64,000 nucleotides of DNA from Phascolarctobacterium sp. (GTDB taxonomy: Bacteria > Bacillota > Negativicutes > Acidaminococcales > Acidaminococcaceae). Within the stretch, counting starts at the first letter, position 1; every line of letters begins with the position of its first letter. The stretch covers positions 1 to 64,000 of the forward strand of contig NZ_JAUNOQ010000006.1 in NCBI RefSeq assembly GCF_030531065.1, read 5' to 3'. A program made the position numbers and the translations under genes. The notes under the pieces are model-generated. The model did not search any database. It saw only the letters and a list, made by a program, of their open reading frames with translations, and had not been told where the DNA came from. Positions 34,867 to 43,307 of the stretch are shown in pieces.

Positions 34867-35319
34867 ATGAAAGTCAGAGGTTTTGAAAAAATAACGAAAT
34901 ATGCCGCCGTGGATTTTCCCCTGCCGGAACGCAAGACGGAATTGAGCGCAGGCTATGATTTTTGCCTGCCGGAGGAAGTGACGTTGGAGCCGGGCAAGCT
35001 GATGCTGGTTCCCACAGGAGTGAAGGCGTATATGCAGGCAGGCGAGTATTTGGGCATGCACATCCGCAGCAGCATGGCGGTGAAGAAGCATATCATGCTG
35101 GTGAATAACGTGGGCATTATCGACGCCGATTATTATAATAACGCGGATAACGAAGGGCATATTATGCTGGCGCTGCTGAATATGGGCGATGCGGCGGTGA
35201 CTTTGCCCAAGGGCGAGCGCGTGGCGCAGGGCATTTTTTATAATTACCTTACTGCGGACGGCGACGAGCAGGCTGCCAAGGCTGTGCGCGGCGGGGGCTT
35301 TGGCAGCACGGGGCGGTAA
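34867..35319 (+). CDS. dut: dUTP diphosphatase (dUTPase)
   Basis: Dut hydrolyses dUTP to dUMP, keeping uracil out of DNA. The 150-residue trimeric type shows motif I SAGYDFCLP, motif II RSSMAVKK, motif III NNVGIIDADYYNNADNEGHI, motif IV GERVAQGIF and the P-loop-like motif V RGGGFGSTGR. The Asp-Asn-rich insertion in motif III and the first-motif Phe (SAGYDF rather than AGYDL) are mild variants. ATG 34867 follows AAGGAGG. Confidence 0.93.
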   Translation: MKVRGFEKITKYAAVDFPLPERKTELSAGYDFCLPEEVTLEPGKLMLVPTGVKAYMQAGEYLGMHIRSSMAVKKHIMLVNNVGIIDADYYNNADNEGHIMLALLNMGDAAVTLPKGERVAQGIFYNYLTADGDEQAAKAVRGGGFGSTGR

Positions 35320-35382
35320 ACTGTATGTTTCTGTAACAAATTTACACTATGCGCATGTACTCTGCTTTTGCTACATTTGTAT

Positions 35383-35411
35383 TTGACAAACGCTGCTGTG
35401 CGTAATATAAT
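35383..35411 (+). promoter_or_regulatory. Sigma-70-type promoter of the dapB-asd-lysC-dapA operon
   Basis: TTGACA (35383-35388), a 17-base spacer and TATAAT (35406-35411) give a perfect consensus promoter, about 20 bases before the riboswitch. Confidence 0.85.
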
Positions 35412-35429
35412 TTTGCTAATGACAAACCA

Positions 35430-35600
35430 TTAAGATAGAGGCGCGGAAAGCATCAGTAGTCTGTGGAGCGGGAGCTGGGAAGCAGGCGAAAGGGCTAACG
35501 CCGAAGTGCAATGGCAGCCGTGCCGTTGTGCTGGGCCGTCAGTGAAAGCTGCCGGACTGTCGCTGCAAAAGCAGCGGAGGGCTATCTCAGCTATGGTATG
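35430..35600 (+). ncRNA. Lysine riboswitch (L box)
   Basis: Conserved L-box pieces appear in order: TAGAGGCGCGG, AGTAGTCTGTGGA, GGCGAAAGGG, CGCCGAAGTG, CTGGGCCGTCAGTGAAAGC, GACTGTCG and GGAGGGCTATCTC. Lysine binding to the aptamer should favour the downstream terminator and shut off the operon. The downstream genes (aspartate to dihydrodipicolinate steps) are classic targets. Confidence 0.92.
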
Positions 35601-35618
35601 AATGAAAAAGCATGCTTA

Positions 35619-35656
35619 CCGTTGAGATATGTAGACTAATATCTCAACGGTTTTTT
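35619..35656 (+). terminator. Riboswitch-controlled intrinsic terminator
   Basis: CCGTTGAGATAT (35619-35630) pairs perfectly with ATATCTCAACGG (35639-35650), followed by six T. The GAGATAT arm can alternatively pair with the TATCTCAGCTATGG region at the aptamer end, which fits an antiterminator switch. Confidence 0.85.
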
Positions 35657-35687
35657 GTTAACGTAATGTAAGGAGTTGAATTTATTT

Positions 35688-36464
35688 ATGATTAGGGTTT
35701 TGGTAAACGGAGCTTTAGGCCGTGTGGGCGGCGAGGTTTGCAAAAAGGTTTGGGCGGAGCCGGATTTAGATTTGGTTGACGTCGTTGATATTAAAGACGG
35801 CCAGGTTGCCTTGGGCGAAGGCGTAGTTTTCGGCGTGAATACCGATTTGGTCAAGGCCATTGAAAATGTTCGTCCCGACGTGGTGGTAGATTTTACCCGT
35901 CCCAACGTAGTTATGGATAACCTGCGTAAAATGCTGCCGTTAGGCGTGCATGCCGTAGTCGGCACTACGGGCTTCAGCGACGCCGATTTGCAGGAGGTGG
36001 ACGAGCTGGCGCGCGCCAATAATACCGCCGTGCTGATCGCTCCTAATTTTGCTTTGGGCGCAGTCGTGATGATGAAACTGGCCTGCGAGGCGGCTAAATA
36101 TTTCCCCCATGTGGAAATTATTGAAAAGCATCACGATAATAAGCTGGACGCTCCGTCCGGAACCGCTATTATTACCGCTCAAAAAATTGCCGAGGTGCGC
36201 GAGGCTATGCGTCAGGGACATCCCGACGAGCGCGAGACCATGGCCGGAGCCCGCGGCGCCGATTATGAAGGCATGAGGATTCACAGCGTGCGTCTGCCGG
36301 GTTACGTTGCTTCGCAGGAGGTTATTTTCGGCGGGCAGGGCGAAACGCTGCACATCAGCACCGAGCCTGTAAGCCGCGAATGCTATATGCCGGGCGTGGC
36401 GTTGGGCTGCCGCAAGATTTTAGGCCGGACCGGTTTGGTTTACGGCTTGGATAAATTACTGTAA
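35688..36464 (+). CDS. dapB: 4-hydroxy-tetrahydrodipicolinate reductase
   Basis: DapB reduces the DapA product with NAD(P)H in the diaminopimelate/lysine pathway. The 258-residue protein starts IRVLVNGALGRVGGEV (nucleotide-binding loop). It contains VDFTRP, GTTGFSDADL, NFALGAVVMMKLA and the substrate motif EKHHDNKLDAPSGTA with the catalytic His and Lys. ATG 35688 is behind AAGGAG. It is the first gene of the riboswitch operon. asd starts 20 bases after it. Confidence 0.96.
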   Translation: MIRVLVNGALGRVGGEVCKKVWAEPDLDLVDVVDIKDGQVALGEGVVFGVNTDLVKAIENVRPDVVVDFTRPNVVMDNLRKMLPLGVHAVVGTTGFSDADLQEVDELARANNTAVLIAPNFALGAVVMMKLACEAAKYFPHVEIIEKHHDNKLDAPSGTAIITAQKIAEVREAMRQGHPDERETMAGARGADYEGMRIHSVRLPGYVASQEVIFGGQGETLHISTEPVSRECYMPGVALGCRKILGRTGLVYGLDKLL

Positions 36465-36484
36465 TGAAGGAGAGGGAAAGGTTT

Positions 36485-37516
36485 ATGAAAAAATATAACG
36501 TAGCAATTTTAGGCGCTACCGGCGCGGTAGGCAGCGAATTTTTAAAGCTGATCGAGGAGCGCAATTTCCCGTTTAACGAACTGCGCCTTTTGGCTTCCAA
36601 ACGCAGCGCGGGCAAGCAGATAGATTTTATGGGGAAAACATATACTGTGCAGGAAGCTACTAAAGATTCCTTTGCCGGTATCGATATCGCCTTGTTTGCC
36701 GGCGGCAGCATTTCCAAGGAGTTCGCGCCCTACGCCGTAGAGGCCGGCGCAGTAGTTATCGACAATTCCAGCGCTTTCCGCATGGATCCGGAGGTGCCGC
36801 TGGTTGTGCCCGAGGTTAATCCGGAGGATATTTTGAAGCACAAGGGCATTATTGCTAACCCTAACTGTTCCACTATCATCATGGTTATGGCTTTGAAACC
36901 GTTGTACGATTTGGCGCGTATCAAACGCATTGTAGTCAGCACCTATCAGGCGGTTTCCGGCGCGGGCAAGGAAGGCATCGACGAGCTGACCGAGCAGACC
37001 AGGGCTTACAGCGAGGGCCGCGAGATGGAGGCGCATATTCTGCCGTCCGCCAGCCTGGCTAAGCATTATCCCATCGCTTTTAATCTGATTCCGCAGATCG
37101 ACGTTTTCTTGGATAATTTGTATACTAAAGAAGAAATGAAAATGGTCAACGAAACCAGGAAGATTATGCACGACGACGAGCTGCGCATTACCGCGACTAC
37201 GGTGCGTGTGCCTGTTTACCGCAGCCACAGTGAATCTGTGAACATCGAGTTTGAGCATGATTTGGAATTAGCGGATATGGCGAAGGCTATCGACGCTTTC
37301 CCCGGCGTACAGATGCAGGACGATCCGCAGAACCAGATTTATCCCATGCCTTTGTATACATCTGAAACTGACGATTGCTTCGTAGGCCGTCTGCGCCGCG
37401 ACGAATCCAATCCCAATACCTTCAACCTGTGGGTGGTAGGCGACCAGATCCGCAAGGGCGCGGCGCTGAATACTTTGCAGATTGCTGAGGTGATGATTGC
37501 CAACGGCTGGCTCTAA
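36485..37516 (+). CDS. asd: Aspartate-semialdehyde dehydrogenase
   Basis: Asd makes aspartate semialdehyde, the branch point to lysine/DAP and threonine/methionine. The 343-residue protein has AILGATGAVGSEFLKLIEER (NADP site). The catalytic Cys lies in NPNCSTIIMVMAL, and the substrate Arg/His segment near HDDELRITATTVRVPVYRSH. ATG 36485 has GGAGAGGGAAAGG upstream; the ATG at 36464 overlaps the dapB stop and is unlikely. A structured gap of 141 bases separates it from lysC. Confidence 0.96.
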   Translation: MKKYNVAILGATGAVGSEFLKLIEERNFPFNELRLLASKRSAGKQIDFMGKTYTVQEATKDSFAGIDIALFAGGSISKEFAPYAVEAGAVVIDNSSAFRMDPEVPLVVPEVNPEDILKHKGIIANPNCSTIIMVMALKPLYDLARIKRIVVSTYQAVSGAGKEGIDELTEQTRAYSEGREMEAHILPSASLAKHYPIAFNLIPQIDVFLDNLYTKEEMKMVNETRKIMHDDELRITATTVRVPVYRSHSESVNIEFEHDLELADMAKAIDAFPGVQMQDDPQNQIYPMPLYTSETDDCFVGRLRRDESNPNTFNLWVVGDQIRKGAALNTLQIAEVMIANGWL

Positions 37517-37520
37517 ATAT

Positions 37521-37627
37521 TAAGACCGAAGATAATATGCCATCTACTTCGTAAACGCTCCTAGGAGTATTAGATATACGCCGTCGTCGCGTTTACTTGT
37601 ATCTGGCACATTCTATTCGGTCTGTTG
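37521..37627 (+). ncRNA. Candidate structured RNA/long imperfect hairpin between asd and lysC
   Basis: The left arm GACCGAAGATAATATGCCA pairs with the complement of TGGCACATTCTATTCGGTC with few mismatches. A second helix GTAAACG/CGTTTAC and an inner palindrome CTCCTAGGAG follow. No T-run is present, so it is not a plain terminator. It may be an internal regulatory or processing element of the dap operon, or a miniature repeat. I know no Rfam family to assign. Confidence 0.5.
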
Positions 37628-37657
37628 AGTATCTTAATATATTGAGGAGAAAAATCT

Positions 37658-38878
37658 ATGAAAATTATTGTACAAAAATTCGGCGGCACCTCCGTTGCTA
37701 GCGACGAAGCGCGTATTGCGGTTAAGGATAAGGTACAGCAGGCAGTACGCAAGGGCTATTCCCCGGTGGTGGTGGTTTCCGCCATGGGACGCAAGGGCGC
37801 TCCTTATGCTACGGATACGCTTATCGATACCTTAAAGAGCGTTAATTTATCTGTGAATGTGCGCGAAATGGATATGCTCATGTGCTGCGGCGAAATTATT
37901 TCCGCTTGCGTGATGGCCGCTACGCTGCAAAAATACGGCATCAACGCTATGGCGCTGACCGGCGGCCAGGCAGGCATCATCACCGATTCGCAGTTCGGCG
38001 CTGCCCGCATTAAAAATATCAATGTTTCTAATCTCATGCATTTGCTGGAGTCCGGCATCATTCCCGTTGTCTGCGGCTTCCAGGGCGTGACGGAAAATAA
38101 TTTTAAGTTTACTACCTTGGGACGCGGCGGCAGCGATACCTCCGCCGCAGCCTTAGGCGCGGCCCTGAAGGCTGATTTTGTGGAAATATATACCGACGTA
38201 GAAGGCATTATGACCGCCGACCCGCGTTTGGTGAAGGAAGCCAATATTTTGCAGCAGATTTCTTACGCCGAAGTTTGCCAGATGGCGTACAACGGCGCGA
38301 AGGTTATTCATCCCCGCGCTGTAGAAATTGCTATGAGCAGCAATATCCCCATGTACGTTAAATCTACCTTCAGCGACGCTCCGGGAACGCTGATTACCAG
38401 CGAGTCCAACGGACGCCGCAACGGCTCGGAAATAGCTATCAACGAATCCTGCGTCAGCGGCGTGGCGCATCTCAGCGATTTGGCACAGTTCCGCATCGAG
38501 CTCAATCCTGCCGATTTCGCTGCCGGACGCAATCTCTTTGAAGACTTGGCCGACGCCGGCATCAGCGTAGGTAGTCTGAACTTGTCGGAAAAGGAGGCCA
38601 TGTTCGCCGTCTTTTCGCCGGATGTAGAGCATACCTGTAAAGTGCTGGAGGAAACTGGCTTTAAATATACCTGCAATACTGAATGCGCCAAGGTTTCGGT
38701 AGTAGGCAGCGCTATGCGCGGCGTACCGGGAGTTATGGCTAATTTTGTATCCGCGCTGGCTTCTAAAAATATCTCTATTTTGCAGACCATGGATTCGGAT
38801 ACGACGATTTCCGCTATCATTAAAGAGGAGCATCTGGTGGACGCTGTGACGGCGCTGCATCAGGCTTTCAAATTATAA
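37658..38878 (+). CDS. lysC: Aspartate kinase
   Basis: LysC phosphorylates aspartate, the first step of the aspartate family. The 406-residue monofunctional form has the kinase domain (IIVQKFGGTSVASDEARI, FTTLGRGGSDTSAAALGAAL, YTDVEGIMTADPRLV). Two C-terminal ACT modules (from about 265) bind effectors such as lysine or threonine. ATG 37658 follows GAGGAG. It is in the riboswitch operon between asd and dapA, but the gap before it contains an extra structured element, so its expression may differ from dapB-asd. Confidence 0.96.
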   Translation: MKIIVQKFGGTSVASDEARIAVKDKVQQAVRKGYSPVVVVSAMGRKGAPYATDTLIDTLKSVNLSVNVREMDMLMCCGEIISACVMAATLQKYGINAMALTGGQAGIITDSQFGAARIKNINVSNLMHLLESGIIPVVCGFQGVTENNFKFTTLGRGGSDTSAAALGAALKADFVEIYTDVEGIMTADPRLVKEANILQQISYAEVCQMAYNGAKVIHPRAVEIAMSSNIPMYVKSTFSDAPGTLITSESNGRRNGSEIAINESCVSGVAHLSDLAQFRIELNPADFAAGRNLFEDLADAGISVGSLNLSEKEAMFAVFSPDVEHTCKVLEETGFKYTCNTECAKVSVVGSAMRGVPGVMANFVSALASKNISILQTMDSDTTISAIIKEEHLVDAVTALHQAFKL

Positions 38879-38933
38879 ACTATCTATCTTGCACTTAATT
38901 GTGGGGTTCAATAAATAAAGAGGTGTAAATTCC

Positions 38934-39830
<897 letters not shown>

Positions 39831-39831
39831 A

Positions 39832-40236
39832 ATGAGCAAGCTGTTGGTTGTTCTTCAGTGCGAGCATGTGCAGAAGCGTTGCTGCGGCTATAATTGCACT
39901 CATGCGTTTTACAGCAGGGAGGGCAAATTCGCCGGTTATGAGGAGGATACGCGCTATATGTCCTTTACCTGCGGCGGCTGCTGCGGCGCGGGACTTTCCG
40001 TGAAGCTGGAAAATTTGCGCAAGCGCTTGCGCCGTTTTAAAGAGGATGATCAGGAGATTATCGTACATTTATCCTCCTGCATGGTCAGCGATAATTATCA
40101 CAAAGCTCCCTGCCCGCATGTGGATTATATTATGAATCTGCTGGCGAAGAAGGGCTTCGTCGTGGTAAAGGGGACGTACATCTCCAAGTCGGCGGAAAAG
40201 AAACGCGAAGCCGGAATTTATCGCAGCTTGGACTAG
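39832..40236 (+). CDS. CGGC-domain protein (Cys-rich)
   Basis: The 134-residue protein matches the CGGC family: CEHVQKRCCGYNCTHAF, the name-giving FTCGGCCGAGL, VHLSSCMVSDNYHKAPCPH and a closing DYIMNLLAKKGF helix. Ten cysteines or more suggest metal or redox binding; the function of the family is not known to me. It starts one base after dapA and ends before a strong terminator, so it is the last gene of the lysine operon by position. Whether that has meaning is open. Confidence 0.82.
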   Translation: MSKLLVVLQCEHVQKRCCGYNCTHAFYSREGKFAGYEEDTRYMSFTCGGCCGAGLSVKLENLRKRLRRFKEDDQEIIVHLSSCMVSDNYHKAPCPHVDYIMNLLAKKGFVVVKGTYISKSAEKKREAGIYRSLD

Positions 40237-40303
40237 ATTATAAATAAATTTTTTATGATGCTGAATTTGCTTCGGCGTTTATGTTTTTATATATTGGATA
40301 TAA

Positions 40304-40337
40304 CTTAGCCCCCGCCAATGGCAGGGGCTAAGTTTTT
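40304..40337 (+). terminator. Terminator of the dap operon
   Basis: CTTAGCCCCCGCC and GGCAGGGGCTAAG form a strong stem with a 3-base loop, followed by five T. Confidence 0.88.
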
Positions 40338-40414
40338 GGGCGCAGGTAAATTTATAGCGGTATAATAACTAAACAAGCAGCTATCTTTTGGGAAAATAGA
40401 CAGCTGTTGAAAAT

Positions 40415-40444
40415 AAAAAAGCCCTGCAACCTTAGGTGCAGAGC
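40415..40444 (-). terminator. Terminator of tRNA-Arg (minus strand)
   Basis: On the minus strand, GCTCTGCA pairs with TGCAGGGC (40421-40444), allowing one G-U pair, followed by six T (40415-40420). Confidence 0.65.
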
Positions 40445-40455
40445 AATTTTGCAAG

Positions 40456-40532
40456 TGGTGGCCCCAGCAGGATTCGAACCTGCGACCTTTTGATTCGTAG
40501 TCAAACGCTCTATCCAGCTGAGCTATGGAGTC
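40456..40532 (-). tRNA. tRNA-Arg (anticodon ACG)
   Basis: Read on the minus strand this is a full cloverleaf of 77 bases including encoded CCA. The D arm is TAGCTCAGCTGGATAGAGC, the anticodon loop CTACGAA (ACG, probably A34 to I by TadA) and the T arm GCAGGTTCGAATCCTGC. The acceptor stem has an A-C mismatch at the second pair (GACTCCA against TGGGGCC). It lies 68 bases beyond the lgt stop end. Confidence 0.92.
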
Positions 40533-40600
40533 ACAAGATTGTGCTTGTTTCAAGTAACAGTGATATTATAGCGAAAGGGAATAGATTTGTCAACGCTTTT

Positions 40601-41425
40601 TTATAATTTATTTGACGTTGGCTTTTTGCTTTTGTTTTTTTGTTTAGCAGTATTGACGCGCTTTTCCGCCCAGCCGCAGTAAATGAAGCAGGCCAGAGCG
40701 AAGAGGAAGAAGCCGAGGCTGGTAGCCTGGGCCGACTTTAAGCCAAAAAGCCAGGGCTCGGCGTAATCGCCGCGCAGCATTTCCAAAAAGAAACGGACTA
40801 CGGAATAGAGCATGGCGTACATGCACAGCGCCTGGCCGCGGGCGTGCCTGGTAGTGCGGAAGAGCAGCAGCAGGGCGAAGATTACGACGTCCAGCTGCCC
40901 CTCCCAGACTTCGGCGGGCCAAAGCGGTACAGGTCCGTAGGTTTTATAGGCCAGCGTCCCTTCCGGGTAAAGCAGGCCAAAGCTGCCGCCCGTAGGCGTG
41001 CCGAAAGCGTCGCCGTTGAGCAGATTAGCCATACGCCCGATGGCCTGGCCGATGAGCAGGGAGGGGGATACGATGTCGCCGAAGGTTACCCAGTCGATAT
41101 CATGCAGCTTGCAGTACACTACGCCTGCGGCGATGCCTGCCAGCATACCGCCCTGCACTGCCATGCCGCCCTGCCAGACGAAGGGGATTTCCAGCAGATG
41201 CTCGCTGTAATAATCCCAATCGAAAAAGAATACGTCCCATAAGCGACCGCCGATGAGTCCGGCAAAACCGCCGTAAATACCGATGTCCAAAACGTGCTGG
41301 TGCCAGCGCCCGTCCTGCTTGGCTAAAAAGTAGGCCGTACCCGTAGCCAAAAAGATAGCGGTGCAAAGTATCAGGCCGTACATGCGCACGGGGAAATCGC
41401 CTATAAAAAATAAATATTGATGCAT
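40601..41425 (-). CDS. lgt: Prolipoprotein diacylglyceryl transferase
   Basis: Lgt attaches diacylglycerol to the lipobox Cys of prelipoproteins in the inner membrane. The 274-residue protein has seven predicted membrane helices. It has the family start (YLFFIGDFPVRMYGLILC), GLIGGRLWDVFF and the signature region GQAIGRMANLLNGDAFG. The usual signature GRxGNxxNxExxG has A and D at two positions here. The GG loop reads WQGGMAVQGGMLAG, with Gln where E. coli has the essential-looking His of HGG; other Firmicutes also vary there. The tail is Lys-rich. Lipoproteins at 42104 and 46209 would be its substrates. Confidence 0.93.
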   Translation of the reverse strand: MHQYLFFIGDFPVRMYGLILCTAIFLATGTAYFLAKQDGRWHQHVLDIGIYGGFAGLIGGRLWDVFFFDWDYYSEHLLEIPFVWQGGMAVQGGMLAGIAAGVVYCKLHDIDWVTFGDIVSPSLLIGQAIGRMANLLNGDAFGTPTGGSFGLLYPEGTLAYKTYGPVPLWPAEVWEGQLDVVIFALLLLFRTTRHARGQALCMYAMLYSVVRFFLEMLRGDYAEPWLFGLKSAQATSLGFFLFALACFIYCGWAEKRVNTAKQKNKSKKPTSNKL

Positions 41426-41591
41426 AGCTACGCCTCCTTGGTATGTAATGTCGCCGTGATTTTTACCGGCGACGCTGTTTTGCTGCTTAGAACTTTATTG
41501 TAACATATTTGGCTCGATTTATCAGCGATAATCTTGTGACTTTTATAGTTTGCAATGCTAAGCCTGAGCATTATTATTGATAGTATAAAAC

Positions 41592-41620
41592 AAAAAACTC
41601 CAAGCATTTTTGCTTGGAGT
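41592..41620 (-). terminator. Terminator of the tRNA-Gln/tRNA-Glu unit (minus strand)
   Basis: On the minus strand ACTCCAAGCA and TGCTTGGAGT form a perfect 10-bp stem followed by T6. Confidence 0.8.
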
Positions 41621-41629
41621 TAATTTCTT

Positions 41630-41704
41630 TGGTAGCGCCACGGGGAATCGAACCCCGGATTTCGCCTTGAGAGGGCGACGTCTTAGCCGCTTGACCATGG
41701 CGCC
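41630..41704 (-). tRNA. tRNA-Glu (anticodon CTC)
   Basis: On the minus strand: acceptor GGCGCCA/TGGCGCT, D arm with GGTCAAGCGGCTAAGAC, anticodon loop CTCTCAA (CTC) and T arm CGGGGTTCGATTCCCCG. The CCA is encoded. The length is 75 bases with CCA. It lies 3 bases downstream of tRNA-Gln, in one transcript with terminator 41592-41620. Confidence 0.93.
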
Positions 41705-41707
41705 ATT

Positions 41708-41781
41708 TGGCTCCGGGACTAGGACTCGAACCCAGACCGAATGATCCAGAGTCACTTGTGCTACCATTACACCATCCCGGA
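41708..41781 (-). tRNA. tRNA-Gln (anticodon CTG)
   Basis: On the minus strand: acceptor TCCGGGA/TCCCGGA, D arm GTGTAATGGTAGCAC, anticodon loop CTCTGGA (CTG) and T arm CTGGGTTCGAGTCCTAG. Discriminator G and encoded CCA are present. It is the first member of the Gln-Glu pair. Confidence 0.93.
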
Positions 41782-42103
41782 GTACTTAGTGTTCATCAGA
41801 ACAATGAGAATTATAGCAGGTTTCAAAGAATTTGGCAAGCTTTTTTTGAGAAAAAATAATATTTTTGCGCAGTTTTTTTAGTAGAGAGTTTTATCAGCTT
41901 TGATAAAACAGCCTAGCTTCGTCCAAAACGGGTCTTTCTAAGAAATATATGAATAAATGAATGAACTTTGAAATTTGTTAGGCTGACTTCTTGACAAGCA
42001 TAATAGCACGAGTTACAATTAAATATATAATATGATGATTAAGGATACGAGATTAAGTTGCGCGTCCTTAATCATAAAACGGAATTAAATAGGAGGCTTA
42101 TGT
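41782..42103 (+). other. Promoter and leader region of the binding-protein gene
   Basis: No gene is seen in this 322-base gap. It contains a promoter at 41991-42019 and a stem-loop at about 42036-42074 (GATTAAGGATACG with CGCGTCCTTAATC) just before the Shine-Dalgarno AGGAGG. The rest is AT-rich without clear structure. Confidence 0.65.
41991..42019 (+). promoter_or_regulatory. Promoter of the periplasmic binding protein gene
   Basis: TTGACA (41991-41996), a 17-base spacer and TACAAT (42014-42019) form a near-consensus promoter. Confidence 0.7.
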
Positions 42104-43183
42104 ATGAAATTAGTATCGAAACTTATGGTTGGACTTTTGGCATTCAGCCTGAGCGCTTTCACTGCTGGATGCAGTCAGGAGCAAAAGGACGCCAACGCTC
42201 CGGCGAGCATGCAGCAGACGTTGGCTGATAAAGCCAGCAAAGCGGAGGTAAAGCAGGATTTTACTCCCGTTACCGAAATTAAGGAAGGCCGCAAAAATGT
42301 TTACGCGCTTGTCAAGGTCATTAAAGGCGATTACTGGAAGGAAGTAGTGCGCGGCTTGAAGGACGGCGGCGACGCCGCCGATTGCAATGTTTACGTAGGC
42401 GGCCCATTTAAGGAAATGGACTGGCAGACGCAGCAGGCTATGCTGAAAGAGCTGGGCGGCAAAAAAGCGGACGCCGTTATTCTGGCGCCCTCCGACAGCT
42501 TGAAGCTTATTCCGGAAGCGGAAGCTATACAAAAGCAGAAACTTCCTTTAGTTTTGATTGATACGGGTTTGAACAGCAAAAGCTATGACGCCGCCTTTAT
42601 GACTAATAACTACGCGGCGGGAACAAAAGCGGCGGCTGAAATGATAAAATTACTGCACGACAACGGCGTTAAGGATAATGCTAACGCTACCGTGGCTATT
42701 AAGGTCAGCAACTTAGCGAGCCAGAATATGGTGGAGCGCGTGGAGGGTATTAACGCTTATTGGAAGGCTAACGCTCCCGCAGCCTGGAAGCTTGACGACA
42801 AAGTATTAGTGGATTTTGGCGATAAAGATTTGTCCACCAAGCTGGGCGAAGAAGCTATGGCTAATATTAGCAATTTGAAGGGCTTTATCGCCTGCAATAA
42901 CCGCGCTGCCGTGGCGACTGCTACCGCCGTTAAAAACAGTAAACGCAAGGACGTTATGCTGGTTGGCTTCGACTATTCTAAAGAAATCGCCGAATTGATT
43001 GCCAACCCGGATTTAAAGACCGTTTCCATTGCGCAAAACCAATATACTATGGCCGTGGAAGGCGTAAAAGCAGCCGTAGCGCTGGCTAAAGGCGCAAAGC
43101 CGGAGCAGGCTGAAGTCGACACTGGCGTAGAAGTCGTTACTATCGACAACCATAAAGACTTTGAGGCACGGCATAAAAAATAA
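42104..43183 (+). CDS. Periplasmic sugar-type substrate-binding lipoprotein (Peripla_BP_4), orphan
   Basis: This 359-residue lipoprotein has a signal peptide with lipobox SAFTAGC (Cys about 23). The body follows the ribose/galactose-binding protein fold: VYALVKVIKGDYWKEVVRG, KKADAVILAPSDSLKLIPEA, KLPLVLIDTG and DVMLVGFDYSKEI with later AQNQYTMAVEGVKAAVALA. Such proteins feed ABC importers, but no permease or ATPase gene lies beside it. The gene has its own promoter and leader hairpin and a terminator after it. It could serve a distant transporter or act as a sensor. ATG 42104 follows AGGAGG. Confidence 0.85.
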   Translation: MKLVSKLMVGLLAFSLSAFTAGCSQEQKDANAPASMQQTLADKASKAEVKQDFTPVTEIKEGRKNVYALVKVIKGDYWKEVVRGLKDGGDAADCNVYVGGPFKEMDWQTQQAMLKELGGKKADAVILAPSDSLKLIPEAEAIQKQKLPLVLIDTGLNSKSYDAAFMTNNYAAGTKAAAEMIKLLHDNGVKDNANATVAIKVSNLASQNMVERVEGINAYWKANAPAAWKLDDKVLVDFGDKDLSTKLGEEAMANISNLKGFIACNNRAAVATATAVKNSKRKDVMLVGFDYSKEIAELIANPDLKTVSIAQNQYTMAVEGVKAAVALAKGAKPEQAEVDTGVEVVTIDNHKDFEARHKK

Positions 43184-43203
43184 AATATTAAAGCATTAAC
43201 TTA

Positions 43204-43240
43204 GGCGCAGGCGGCGGACAAGCAGCCTGCGCCGATTTCT
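43204..43240 (+). terminator. Terminator after the binding-protein gene
   Basis: GGCGCAGGC and GCCTGCGCC form a strong stem, followed by a broken T-run (GATTTCTTTT). Confidence 0.65.
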
Positions 43241-43307
43241 TTTGGCAACAGCCGCCGTTTGTGTTAAACTATCACTACGTAGTGTGATGTAAAACGGGGA
43301 GAATAAG

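Larger units (their letters stand above)
35320..35687 (+). other. Regulatory intergenic region: promoter, lysine riboswitch, terminator
   Basis: This 368-base gap has no gene. It holds a consensus promoter (35383-35411), a lysine riboswitch (about 35430-35600), an intrinsic terminator (35619-35656) and the dapB Shine-Dalgarno AAGGAG. Confidence 0.85.

Noticed and set aside
33337-35160. Long minus-strand open frame (607 codons) across pnp and dut
   Set aside because: It is the shadow of two clear genes on the plus strand; the composition (His/Phe/Asn-rich, no domains) is typical of an antisense frame.
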